64,000 bases of DNA from Nigrospora sphaerica. Its lineage: Eukaryota > Ascomycota > Sordariomycetes > Amphisphaeriales > Apiosporaceae. The position numbers were made by a program, and so were the translations under genes. The DNA lies in contig JAGVVL010000013.1 in assembly GCA_018287875.1 (NCBI GenBank), positions 3,286,001 through 3,350,000 of the forward strand. The letters run 5' to 3'. Every line of letters begins with the position of its first letter. The first letter of the stretch is position 1. Below are positions 43,840 to 56,088 of this stretch, piece by piece. The notes under the pieces were generated by a model that did not search any database, had not been told where the DNA came from, and saw only the letters and a program-made list of their open reading frames with translations.

Positions 43840-45453
43840 ATGAAGTCCACTTGGGCATCTGCCGCGCTGTGTAAGTAGAGACCTGCTCTCTCGGTTTCCA
43901 GCTATCCCATGTCACTTCCCTTTGCCCTATCTGCTAGGGTCCCGTGTCTCGCTGTCATGAGCCGCCATGACGGCCACTCCCCTCAAGTGTAGGGCGTGGG
44001 GTGTCATTCCCCGGTTGGCCAAATCCACCGCATGCAACAGACAACTGGCTAACACAGCAAACTCCAGCCGCGCTTACATACAGCACCCTTGCCTCTGCAA
44101 ACCCAGTGCAAAACTGCATCGGTACCAACAATGACATCTGCTACGCCGTCGGCGTACCGGAGGCGTCTGCCCGCGCCAACTCAGGCAACATCTACTTCCA
44201 GATCTCGGGCCCGACCTCGCAATCATGGATCGCCTTGGGCACCGGGTCACGCATGGCGGGCTCCTACATGTTTGTGATGTACCAAGATGGCAACGGCAAC
44301 GTAACAATTTCGCCGCGCCTGGGCACCAACCACCAGACGCCCGTCGAGGACACCAGCAGCACCGCCGCCCAGCTCACGCTTTTGGCGGGCTCGGGCGTCG
44401 AGGGTAACACAATGCGCGCGAATGTCAGGTGTGCCAACTGCCAGTCCTGGGACGGCGGCTCCATGGACCTCGCCGGCACCTCCGACTGGATTGCCGCCTG
44501 GGACGGCGGCTCCTCCCTTGCTACCACGGACAAGGATGCCACCATCTCACGCCACAGTGACACGGGCTCCTGGCAGTTTGATCTTTCCAGGGCCACCATT
44601 GCGAACGACGCCAACCCCTTTGTCGCATCCACCAACGGCGGGGATTCCGACTCCGGATCGGGTTCGGGCGGTTCCGACTCGGGCTCGGGCTCGGGCAACG
44701 GGTCGGGTTCAGGAAACAACGCCGGCAGCGGCGGCGTCAACTCGGGCAGCTCCGGTGTCATCAACAACAGCGGTGGCGCCCCAAAGGATACCAAGAAGGT
44801 TAAGAGTGCTCACGGCGTCATTATGGCTATCGTCTTCGTCATCCTGTACCCGCTTGGCTCTGTCCTGATGCCGCTCTTGGGCAACTGGATTGCCCATGCC
44901 GCTTTTCAGTTCTTCAACTTCGTGTTCATGTGGGTTGGCTTCGGCTTGGGGTACGTGCTGGCGCAGCGCACTTCAATTGTAAGTCCCTCTTTCCTGTCAC
45001 CCCTCCGCCGATTGCGACGGCCCGTCGTGGCGCGGAGGAGCCCGTTTCGTGGCCGTGTTTGCGATGCCCCGTCACTAACACGTGTTCCAGAACTTCACCG
45101 AGCACCATACTGTCCTTGGCACCGTCGTCGTGTGCCTGATGGTGCTTCAGCCCGTCTTCGGTTGGCTCCACCACATGCACTACGTTAAGAACCAGGCCCG
45201 CGGGCCCATCTCGCACGTACACATTGCCTACGGCCGCATCCTCATGCTGCTGGGTGTTATTAACGGTGGCCTCGGCCTGAAGCTCAGCAGCGCGAGCGAC
45301 AGCCTGGTGGTGGCGTACGCGGTCGTGTCGGCCATCGTCGGCGTGCTCTACATTGCGCTCAAGGCTTTCTCGAGCCTCCGCAAGCGCCGTAATGTCCGCA
45401 GCGCCGGCCGTGGCGCCAAGGGCGACTATGGTAACGGCGTCGAGATGAAGTAA
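43840..45453 (+). CDS. DOMON-cytochrome b561 membrane reductase
   Basis: Secretory-pathway membrane haemoprotein that pairs an extracellular cellobiose-dehydrogenase-type cytochrome domain with a b561 core; such proteins are thought to move electrons across the plasma membrane, for example to ferric iron. Three exons join in phase: 43840-43870, 44068-44978 and 45091-45453, giving 434 residues. A short signal peptide MKSTWASAALSAL is followed by the DOMON sandwich (NDICYAVGVPEAS, YFQISGPTSQSWIALGTGS, SYMFVMYQDGNGNVTISPR), then a linker of about 50 residues made almost wholly of Ser, Gly, Asp and Asn. Next is the b561 domain with five or six helices and haem-ligand histidines in AHGVIM, IAHAAFQF, HHTVLG and HVHIAYGR. 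The tail is basic. Exon 1 codes for only the signal peptide and is inferred from splice signals. Confidence 0.9.
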
Positions 45454-47348
45454 TGGAGAGGAGGGGAAAAGGCCAAGCCTTGGGTCGCGGCGTTGGCCCG
45501 GGGTAACAGGAATGCGCAGCGCACTGCTCGCTGGGAGGAAACTGGCGTTGTGGTTTGTGGCCACTTTGATTTTGGTGCTGCTTGTAGTAATTCGTGGCTG
45601 TGGCGATAAAGGGGCCTTCACCACGTGGCGTTGTTGTCAACAGGATTACAGATGATACCGTTCCCTTGCTCTACTCGATAGGAATTACAGATGTCATTCC
45701 TTTGCTCTATTGAGAGCCCATACGGACAATCCGAAGAAGAAAATTCTTTAATAGCCACTTTCGATCCGCTTGTCGCTTTACAATCCGTGTGAGCTGTCGG
45801 CTCGCTTATCTGGTTGTTTCCTGTGCGGCGTGTTGTTGCTATTGCTTCAGATGTTTACAGATTTCAACAGTATGAGGGCTTGGATGAGTTCGAAAGCACT
45901 AGCCACTGACCTCTTTCGGGATGAGGAAGGCTGTGCACCGAGTTATTTTCACGCCCGAAATGCCGTGGATCGGGTATTCGTTGGCAGTCTCAAAGGAATA
46001 TCCGAGGACGCCGCCACCTCGACCATGTCCGAGGTTGCCCCTGGTCCATCTCGCTTACATCATTCGCCACGCAGAAGCTGGCGGGCGATCACGCCCTAGT
46101 GTTCTCCCCAGCAGTGGTCGCCGTTATCCGGGCGCCCCATCGCTAAGAAGTGGTTACCAACTGGCTGGAAAGCGATAGGATTGGCCCAGTGACCGACCCT
46201 CGCTCGTCTCGGTTCCCGATAGGCCATTTCGTAGTTTGGCAGTTGACTCACGGCCTCAGCCCGTCGGTGCGGCTGAGCCGAGGGGACACTGGCTCGCGAC
46301 CCCTGCGGCTGCCTGTCACGGGGATCGAGCAAACAACCAGGATTGGACAACCAATAGCCGTGATTTCATTGCTCTCCCCCCTTGCCTGTCGCCGCCAAGA
46401 CCTTTCCGTCGGCCCCGAACGTTCGGACCTTGGTTGGTACGACGTCGGAGGAGGCAGAGTAAAGTCGCCCAACGCCGGGAACGGCCCAACTCAGCCTGCC
46501 CAGACTGAATGGGAAAGCAGAGGTTTGTTTAAGACGGCCGTCGGACACATCGCGTGGGAGCTGTCGTTCAAACTCCGCCTCCTGGAAAGCAAGGGGGGAA
46601 GGCGACCAAACGGACACCTCAAACGTCCGGCTGCGGCCGGGGGGCTCTGCAGGCGGTGGCTTACCGCGCGGTGTGATGTGAGGAAGCCATAAGAGCGAAG
46701 GGCCGACGACCGAGTGTACACATGGGTGCCCACGCTGCAAGGGGTGTTACACAGTTCTCTCGAATCTGCCTGCCTCGGGGTCGTTCGGGCTCGTGTCGGC
46801 GCCATCGGGCCCGCGTCTGTTGGTCGGGTCCGTGTTGTTGTGGGCAAGCCTTGCTCTCTGCATCAGCCTGCAGGAAGGACACCGCAGCGCGTCAGACGGA
46901 CCACAGGTTGGCTGCGGCCGACGATGCTGATGCTGATGATGACGATAGGGGTCGGGCGACGGACCATGTTCAGCACTGTTGGGAACAAGCAAGGCCCCCA
47001 ATCTGAGGGGCGCCGAGCGCTTCCAACCGGTGCTCGGCTTCCGCAACTCTCCTGCAACACACGTATCCTCGGTGACCATGCGGCCCTATGGCCCTCGCCA
47101 CGGCGTGTGCGGCGAACCCGCGCCGAGGAGGCTACAAGAGCGATGGCATTAAGATGTCGGGTATAACAGTCTCGAACAAGAGGCTGCTTCCGCCTCAGCC
47201 TGGACGAACTGTTCACTAATAAAAGGCCCCGTCTCGACGTATTACGACCCTCTCGGCACTTCCTACGCACTCTCCCTCTGCAGCGGAATCGCGCCACCCA
47301 GAAACACATCCAACTCTCGCCCAAACGCCCACAGAAGACGAAGCAGCC
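45454..47348. other. Intergenic region
   Basis: About 1.9 kb between two plus-strand genes. No frame with a known motif is found. The last 200 bases are GC- and CT-rich and should be the promoter and leader of the MFS gene. Confidence 0.5.
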
Positions 47349-49712
47349 ATGAGCGAAGCAGCAGCCGGCGACGCGCGGCCGCCTCGCTCGGCGCGCGCCA
47401 AGGCCAACATCGAGCTCTTCCAGCTGCACCAGGTCGTGACCGAGGAGCTCGACGCCAACGGGCCGAGCTGGGGGTTCGGGCGGATGCGGGAGCCGCGCGA
47501 CGAACTGCGGCTCTCGGAGCTCCTGGGGCCCACGACGCCGCCGCCCCTGGCGCGCCGCAGTACCGTACGTAGCCACGGCGGCGGCGGCGTGGGGAGCGCG
47601 CTGCGCCGCTCCGGCACCGTGCGGTCCGTCGCCAGCGCCCTCTCGTCCGTGGCCGGCGACCTGGCGCGCGTCGGCGACGTCGAGGCCGGGCTGCCGTCCC
47701 CGCCGTCGCCGGCCCGCCCCGCCAAGCGCGACGGCGGCCTCGGCGGTGACGCGAAGGAGACCCCCGACGAGGACAGCGCCGACGACGAGCACGACCTCGT
47801 CGGCTGGGACGGCGACGACGACCCCGAACACCCCTACAACATGGCGCCCTGGCGCACCAATCTCACAGCCGCCCTCTTGGCCCTCCTTGCCTTGCTGAGT
47901 CCCCTCTCTTCCGGTGCGTGCTTTGCGGCCCCTGACGGCGGCATGGATAAGTGATGTACTGATACTACACCCAACCCCCCTTTAGCCATCGTCGCGCCCG
48001 CCGTTACCGCCATCATGGCCGAATTCGGGTCTTCCAACGAATTGATCGAGGCATTTGTGGTGTCCGTATATGTCCTGGGCGTGAGTTGTCCCTTCACTCC
48101 CCCCTTTTTTTATCTGCACCCATGTCGGCTTGTGATCTGATCCCGAAACGTTAGCTGGCGTTTGGACCGCTCATCTGGGCGCCGTTGTCGGAAATATACG
48201 GCCGGCTATGGGTCTACCACCTCACCAACGTAGCGTTCGTGGCCTTCACGGTGGCGTGCGCGCTGGCGCCCTCCATGGGCAGCCTCATCGCCTTCCGCTT
48301 CCTCGCCGGCTTCTTCGGCTCCTGCATCCTCGCCAACGGCGGCGGCTCCTTTGCCGACATGATGCCCGCCGAGCGTCGCGGTGTCTTCCTCTCGCTCTTC
48401 GTCATGGGGCCCATCATGTGAGATATCCTCCCCCTTATTCCGTCGCTTCTCGGTGGTGGGCTGTATGAAGTCTCCCCCGATGAAGAACAAAACGGTTAGC
48501 TGAACCCTCTCCCCGTTATCATAGGGGCCCCGTCATTGGACCCGTCGGAGGTGGCTTCCTGGCCAACGCCCGCGGCTGGCGCTGGGTGTTCTGGCTGGTC
48601 GCCATCGTTGGCGGCGCCGTCACCGTGGCCATGCTGCTCGTCTGCCGCGAGACTTACGCGCCGCTGCTGCTGCGGCGCAAGTTGCAACGCCTGCGCCGCG
48701 AGACGGGAAACCCGCGCCTGCGCGCCGTAAGTAAATCCCTCATTTCCCTTTCCTGTGTACCCCGTTGACAGCCATAGCTGGTTTCTGCGTATCCCAGTTT
48801 TCGGTTATCCAAGAAGGTCTCGTGTCATGCAAAACGCTAACCCACCGGGATTTGCAGAAGCAGGAAGCCCTCGACGACGGCGCGCGGCCCCGCGACATCC
48901 TGCGGCACGCCATCGTGCGGCCGATGCGGCTGCTGGTCTTCTCACCCATCAGCACGGTGACGGCGCTGTACATGGTGGTGGTGTACGGGATCCTGAACCT
49001 CATGATCGCGTCCGTGTCGCAGGTGTTCCAGCAAAGCTACGGCTGGGCGCCGGCCATCTCGGGGCTCGCCTTCCTGGGGCTCGGCTGCGGCTCCTTCGCC
49101 GGCGTCGTCTTCACCGTCCGCTTCTCCGAGTCGTACATGCGACGGCGCGCCGCGGCCGCGGGCGGCGGCGGCGTCCGCAACCCCGGCGACCGCCTCGTCC
49201 TCCTGCCCCTCGGCGCCGTCATCGTCCCCGCCGGCCTCTTCCTCTACGGCTGGACCGCCCAGTACCACACCCACTGGATCGTGCCCATCGTCGGCGAGGC
49301 CGTCACGGGCGTCGGCATCATGATGATTTTCATGAGTACCGTGTTGTGAGTCTTTCTTCCCCTTGCTCCATTTCCCCCCTTCACCCCCTCTTTGCCCCCC
49401 TTCATCCCACCGGCCCCCTTTACGCAAGAACCGGCAGGTGGCTGACGAGACCGCCCCCCCTCGGCCGCGCGCAGCTGCTTGGTCGACGCCTACACCGTCT
49501 ACGCGGCCAGCGCGCTGGCTTGCAACACGTTCCTGCGGTCCATCGGTGGCGGCGTGCTGCCGCTGGCCGGGCTCACCATGTTCACGCGGCTCGGCTACGG
49601 CTGGGGCAACAGCGTCCTCGCCTTCATCTCCCTCACCATCCTTCCCGTGTCGCTGCTCGTGCGCCGCCACGAGGAGTACCTGCGCACTCATTTCGAAATC
49701 AAAGACCTATGA
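47349..49712 (+). CDS. MFS drug:H+ antiporter, DHA1-like, with long N-tail
   Basis: Plasma-membrane exporter of the 12-TM DHA1 type related to fungal polyamine and multidrug porters. Six exons join in phase: 47349-47913, 47986-48080, 48155-48417, 48525-48726, 48858-49345 and 49475-49712, giving 616 residues. The first 173 residues are hydrophilic and cytosolic, ending in an acidic run and [18 protein letters not shown], the typical pre-TM1 box (DPENPxNW in relatives). Motifs: [26 protein letters not shown] (motif A), [37 protein letters not shown] (motif C with the next loop), [17 protein letters not shown] and [14 protein letters not shown]. The ends match the family. The substrate is not readable. 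Confidence 0.92.
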
Positions 49713-52700
49713 GATTATCTCTCGGGACCTGGGACGGTGGAGTCATCAGAAAATTTAGGTACGAATTTTTGAGTGTTGCGGACGGCACAGAGTCAGAAAA
49801 ACGCTGAGCTGACGGGAACTAGACCGCGCCTGTGTTTTTACGAAAGCCAAAGATATGCTCGCCTTGCTGCGTCACCTGGGGTTCTGCAAGCCGGGGCAAA
49901 CTAATGCGAACTCTTGGCCATCCACAACACCACCCTCGAGAGGGGCCTTCGTGATAGTGGCCGTGCTGGAAGCAGAGGCGGGGGAAATATGTATGAGGGA
50001 GGGTCTTCCATCACGTCCAGCGGCTATCACGGGAAGCATTTGGCGGGGTGCTGCACCCCACGCACCCACATGCGTGCCCGTGTGGCCGGACGGGGCTGCA
50101 GCGCAGCAGGGCAAAGGTCCGGTCTGGGCAACTGTAGCTTACGGGCATATCAGACTCACACTGCGTCAACAAGCGGGGTTTTGGGGGAACAGAAAGGCAA
50201 CCGAAACAGAGCGCAAGAGAGATACGGAAAGGGACCAAGGGCGCCCGTCAACGAGGCGGTAGAGGTGGCAGAACACGGCCCAATGGGGACTCCAAGGATA
50301 ATCTAGACGGTACCGAGAACTAGAGATGAATGAATAACCCCCACCGAGGTATGCAGTGCTAAATTCGGGCCTGGCAAGGGGGGGGGGGGCCGTTCTGGCC
50401 GTCCGTCCCAAGGTTACCGTCACGTACCGAGGCAGACACGTCGTTGGCGCCATTCGCGGGACCGGCGGGCTTCTCGAAGCGGCCCGCTGTTCGCCGTCGC
50501 TTTCATCCATACGAAGACCGCGTCGTCGCTTCGCTGCACGAGTACGCAAAAGGGTGGGGGGGAAGGGGAAGAGGGCTTGATACCCCCTCGGCGGCTTCGG
50601 CGAGGTACCGGCGATAAGGCGGGGGTGACGACGGGTATGGCCGCTTTGGAAACTCTGACCCCCCACGCAGTAATACGCTCAGTAAGCACGATTCCAGGGC
50701 CCCCGGGGCGTTAGGGCGACGGGCATTCGCGTCTGACTGACAAATCGCCGACTCAAAAGCTCGTTTGGTCTGACGTGAGGGAAACGGGAGGTTAGCCACA
50801 GCCCCGGCCGCACTGGGCCAAAGGGAAGCACGGCCAGCACATCTGGAGGCCCCCGATAGCCGTGTGCCATGCCGATCGAAAAAGTGCAAGGGGTGCGTGG
50901 GGAAATCGGCACTGTCTTGCCTTACTACTCAAGTACGTGTTGACTTCTGTTTTATCGTCCAAGCCATCAAGAGAAGAATACAACTCGAGCTGAAAGTCGG
51001 GCTCGTGCTTGAAATGCTTTGGAGTCGTACGGACTTCGTACCTATCTGATCCTTCCAGGTTACTTCAGCGAATCTTCCGAGCACAACGAAGGGACATAGT
51101 TGGAGATGAGAACGAGTCTTTACGTAAAAAGGAACCGTAGGGTGGCTGTGGCGACGCCTCTCAGTTCAGCTTACCGCGGTTGGTTCTGAGAAGCCTAATA
51201 AAATAGAGGCCAGTGTGATCGATGAGCTCAGGCGACTTGAGCTGGAAGCATGCGCACGGCCAACATCTCACCTACATTAGCACTCCCATATGCCCATTTG
51301 CATCATGTAAGGTTAAAGCAAGGCAAACTCGTCGACTACTAGTCAATAGGCAGGACGTTACAGCGTACCCAGACCCCAGCGGGCATGGCACAAGCGCCAC
51401 CATTGTGGGTGTGCGACGTCTTGAGATCAGTGCGACCCTCCGCATGGAAGGTTGCCGAGGGTCGCACTACCGTAGGGCTGGCTTTCTGTGCATCCGGAGA
51501 CCTCCTGGGGGGTGTGGGCTTCGGGCGGACTCGAAGGGTATGAAGCCAAAGCCACCGTGTTCCGGATGCACAAGAGTATTGCATGGTTACTTAGCCTTGG
51601 GTCAGCTCTCCATCTCATACGAGATTGGATGCTTATGGCCCCAACTTTAGCACATCCTGTCGCCATGCTAGAGCATTGGTGGATAGACGAAGGTTCTTCT
51701 TAGTGCTCCAGCCGTCAGATCCCGGGGCTTCCGGGAGGATCTCGGTGCTTGTCTTGTGGGGTGAGAAGTTCGCAAATCCCGGGTATTGCACCCGGGTATG
51801 GGGTGGGTGTTGCATTATGGCGTCTCGTCAGGCGCACTGTTGCTTTTGTACATTGGCACAGGTATTGGCGCGAGTTCTAAGCAAGCCCGGGTCCTCGATC
51901 GCGTCGCCATGGTGCGATGACCCTTCACGATGCCGAACAGATGAGGATCAACTAAGGTCCGATGTTGCCGGCAACTGCTCATAAAACCATGGGTGACGGG
52001 CTCGACGGGGTCTTTCGGCTGTGTGCTTATGTGTACTTGGTGCACAATCCAGCAGGCGCTCAGCAAACGTTGAGATTGAGTTGGGTTAGTTCCCGGGGCT
52101 ATTGCTGGCAGTGAACAACCTGCCCCTTCCCGTTGGAGACTAGCATAAGGCTGGCCTGCCTGCCTGCTTGGTGTCCTTTCCCGCTGTGCTTACTCGTTGG
52201 TAGTGCCTGCCGCCGCCTGCTGTGGAAGGGCCACTGTCCCGCTGTCCCTAATTCCCTGCTCGCTTCTGCCCCGCCCCAACCCCAGGCTTCCAAGTCCCGA
52301 CCCACCACTTTTCGATGGATTGGAACCTGCGTGGATTGTCATGTTCTGGTTGCCACCGCAACATGATAATGCCGCGCCAAGGTGTTTGACCACGCGTACC
52401 GAGAGCCATCCGACAACGTCGTCGCAGTCACGAAGCATACTTACGAGCTCGCCCAGGTCCATCGAAACACTGTTTCTCAGCTCCCATGCCATAGCGTCAT
52501 GTGTTGCAGAGGGCCACCACATCCTTTTTCCATCAGCTGATCCTGGTTTAGGCAGAAAACCCGGCCTGCAGAATGTGCAGACTTGCACGCTTCTTATTTC
52601 GGCACGCCTCTTGGGCTTACGTCCCGGCTCGGTCCCACGTTTGAGGAACGTGGGGTTTCGCCATCGGAGACGCCGCTGACACCCTCGCGATATACATAAA

Positions 52701-55700
52701 CCAAGGTCCTATCGCGCACGGCTTCTGACCACTATGTTGACTAGCGATCGCGTGATGACGTAAATGTGCTGCAAGCAGCTCGTACGGATCGTACGGTAAA
52801 AATGCTTACTTTTCGGCCAGCTCCGCTCTCTGTTCTCGTTTGCCGATACCTGTACTGGATTCAAGGACCCGTCTACCCTGGGTTACTCACTCGCCTATAC
52901 TGCTGTCGCGGCATTCAGTCCATGACCACCAGCTAAGCTAAGACGCCTTTGCCGCCCAACTCGGGCCAACGAGTCCGTATCGGCAGCAGGCAGATACCCA
53001 CAACGCCGATGGCCGTATCAAAAGAGACAACAAGCTGCCTAATCGGCTTGTGTGGAGCGGTCCCATTACCGGGTTGTGCCAGTGACCTCCCAATCCACCG
53101 CCTCCGAGAGAAAGATAACTGCGTCGAGCAGGACAGGCTTCTTGACAGCCGCTGGTGACAAAGTGGCGTGTGCGGGCTGAGCTGGCCATGGCTGACCCAA
53201 AAAACCCACGATGGCCATCCATCACTCGCGCTATTGATTGCCTTGCCGACGTCCCCATCTGTACGGCAAAGGTCCCGATAGAAGCGTATTTACGTTGGTG
53301 AATACAGGCTTATGTTTCGTACTCGCTCAGGGAAATTAGCGAAGGCAACAGTTGCTACGAGCCCGATATTTCCCCACCGTTGGGCCGTAGCGAGTGTCAG
53401 AGAGGCTGAAATGTGAGCAACCAATGTTGGGACAACTGTCAGCCTCCGGATCCAGAATTTTGATTTCCGGCGCTTTGTTCATCTCTTTTCGTTAAGGCTT
53501 TCGAGTTTGACATCATCTTGCGCTGCTGCCAAGCGGAGCCAACGAGGCATGCTCCGGGATACAATGGCACCTGGTCTTTTCTTCAACACAACAAGCATGG
53601 GAACGGCACCCATATCATTGCCCTGGCCTGTGTGTGAGGGGAATGGATCGGCTCCGCTGTTGCAAGTTACGATAAGGACTGAAGCATCAGTTATGCTTGC
53701 GGAAATGGCGTCACGGCCTTGCATAGCTTGGGACGCTGCGCGTCGCTCGCATGAGCATGTCTTGCACAACCACGCAGCCCCTCCTTGTGGTTATAACGGA
53801 ACGTGTCACTGAAGATGCCCCCGGGGAAGCCATCTTGTGGTAGCATCGGCGACAGTTGCAACGCAATGGCGCAGTCAGGCTTCAGCTGGAGGGGCATGCT
53901 CGCATACTACTGACTCTGTGCTGCTGGTCACTAACATCTTAGACGGCCCACTGCGGATACCCGAGGCTGGGTATCCACGCACGGCGGTTGTATTAAATAT
54001 GGCTGCGTGTATATTCCGTATAGACCCCGTCTTTTTACCCGGAGACCCTCTGTGGCTTGCAATACCCAAGCTTGGGGGAGACGTGGGGTGGTAGGTGGGT
54101 GGATGGATAAATGAGATAGGGCGGTTATTGTGGAACGACGGACCGCGAAGAGGGGCAGGCCGGGTTGCGTCAGACGTGGGCTTTTCGTACGGTCTCACCC
54201 CCTCCCCATTGGATCCATCTCAGCGAAACTTTCTGGCTGTCAGCAGATAGGGAAAGATGTATGTAGCTATTTCAGGCTGGCCGGTCGGGAGGAGTGGCGG
54301 GCCACGGCGGAGGGCAATCCCACCTAAGGGCGACGACCCAGGAATAGGGCAAGCTCCGGCAGGCAACTGAGGTCTTGGCATGCGATGTACAACACCTACG
54401 CTCTGCATTGTACATTTCTTCCCAAATCGGAAGGCTGATTGAATCAGTACCCAGCCCATGACATTACTCACGCATCAGCAGGGTTCTTGCCAGAGTGCTG
54501 GGTCGCCACAAGCACGAGCACGGGCATGCACACAAGTACAAACATGAAGACAAGCATGAATTCAGCGTGGGGGGTGGCGACAAGGCCAACCGAAAGTCCC
54601 AAGACGTGCGACGCTCAAGGTCCGTGGCTGCAGGATGAGAACTCCACCTTTCGTCCTCCCCCCCGGCTATTTACAGAAAAGGTGTCTGAAGGAAGCGGCA
54701 CCGGAAGTACGTCAAATGGCGCCGATACCATCTACAATGTCCGTTGCTCGGCTGCGGCCAGCATGGGGAAACCAGTCAGCCCGAAATATCAGTCTGGGGC
54801 CTGCTCCTTGTCGGCGGGGCAATATGATGGGGGAGGTGGAGGTACACACCAGGTCGGAGCGACTGTCAGTCCCTGAGATATTGTCAGGAAGACGTCTTCA
54901 GCTCTGCCGCTGCAAAGACGAGGGGCGATACGTCTACATAACACTTCCAAGAAGGGGAGGGAGGCCACGCCGCGCTACAGGTCGTGGGGGGCACCCAGTG
55001 TTAGTACATAGGCTCCGCATCGCAAGTGAACCGTCCCTGGGAGGACGGTGTAACCCCTTCCGTCTAGGTGCTTGAGGCTCTCGGTTACTTGATAAACCTG
55101 GGTCAGTAAAATGCGTATCGGGATAGACGCGATTCGCTAACGTAAACCAAGGAGCCAGTCACGCTACCATGGGCCGAAACGCACGCTATTTGAGCCACTG
55201 GGATCTTGTTGCCTGCAGAGCAGACCCCCATGTTGCCAAAATTCTGCATCACGTTGTCCTCTGCCCTTCGATGGAGGAGGGTGCTTGACTACCGTCGCCT
55301 CGGAACCTGTACTCACGTTGCTACCTTGGTCTCAACCACCGAATCTTTTGCTTATCTCGTTTTGTGGCAGCTGGGACGCTGCCTCCATTCGGAGACCCTG
55401 CGGCCCCAGACATGCAAAGGCCCTTGGCGTGGTTTTCCCATGAGGTCTAATGGTTCGTGTAGATTCCCCAGCGGGAGCTGTAGATGGAACCGAGATATGA
55501 ATTTGTCATCCATCTAGATAGCGACTGATTCCTTATCCATCTACACAAGTACCACGAGCACAATTCTTACCGACTGGCGAAGGACCTTGGTGTCACCTAC
55601 CGGAATAGTGCTAAGCCAAGCCCAATCTGCATATCTGACTTGCCTAACGGAAGCTCTGAGGGATGCAAATCATTGGATTGGCTCAGTCGAGTGAGCGTGG

Positions 55701-56088
55701 GATCTTTGCCAAGACCTCAACGTCCGCGGCCAGAAGGCAGGCTAGTGGCGCTCATGGCCTACCCGTCCGGCTACCCACGCCGCAGCAAAGAACTGCACTG
55801 ACTACAGGGGCATGAAGTCTTGACCATGGGCTAAATTCTGATCTAAGCTCTCAGGGTCTCGTGAGTGGGAAGAGCCTCTTTTAGGCTGGATGGCTGGCTG
55901 ATTCGGCTGGCTGAGATGGATGAGGATCCTGGACCGCTACGGACGGCTCTTTTACGGGAATATATCTACCCAACGGTCGAGGAGCCCCGGGCCCGTTGAA
56001 AGGGCCCGGATCTTTTTTACCTGTCCAAGAAGGAATAGTTGACCTTTGTTTCTTTTCCCCTTTCGCGCAACAGGCCCGCTAAAGAGGT
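49713..56088. other. Gene desert, 6.4 kb
   Basis: The longest gene-free stretch in the window. Frames are short and unrelated to any family I know. There is a poly-G run near 50381-50390. Base composition drops below that of the genes in places, but no transposon ends or long repeats were found by eye. The final few hundred bases should be the promoter of the AflR-type gene. Confidence 0.5.
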
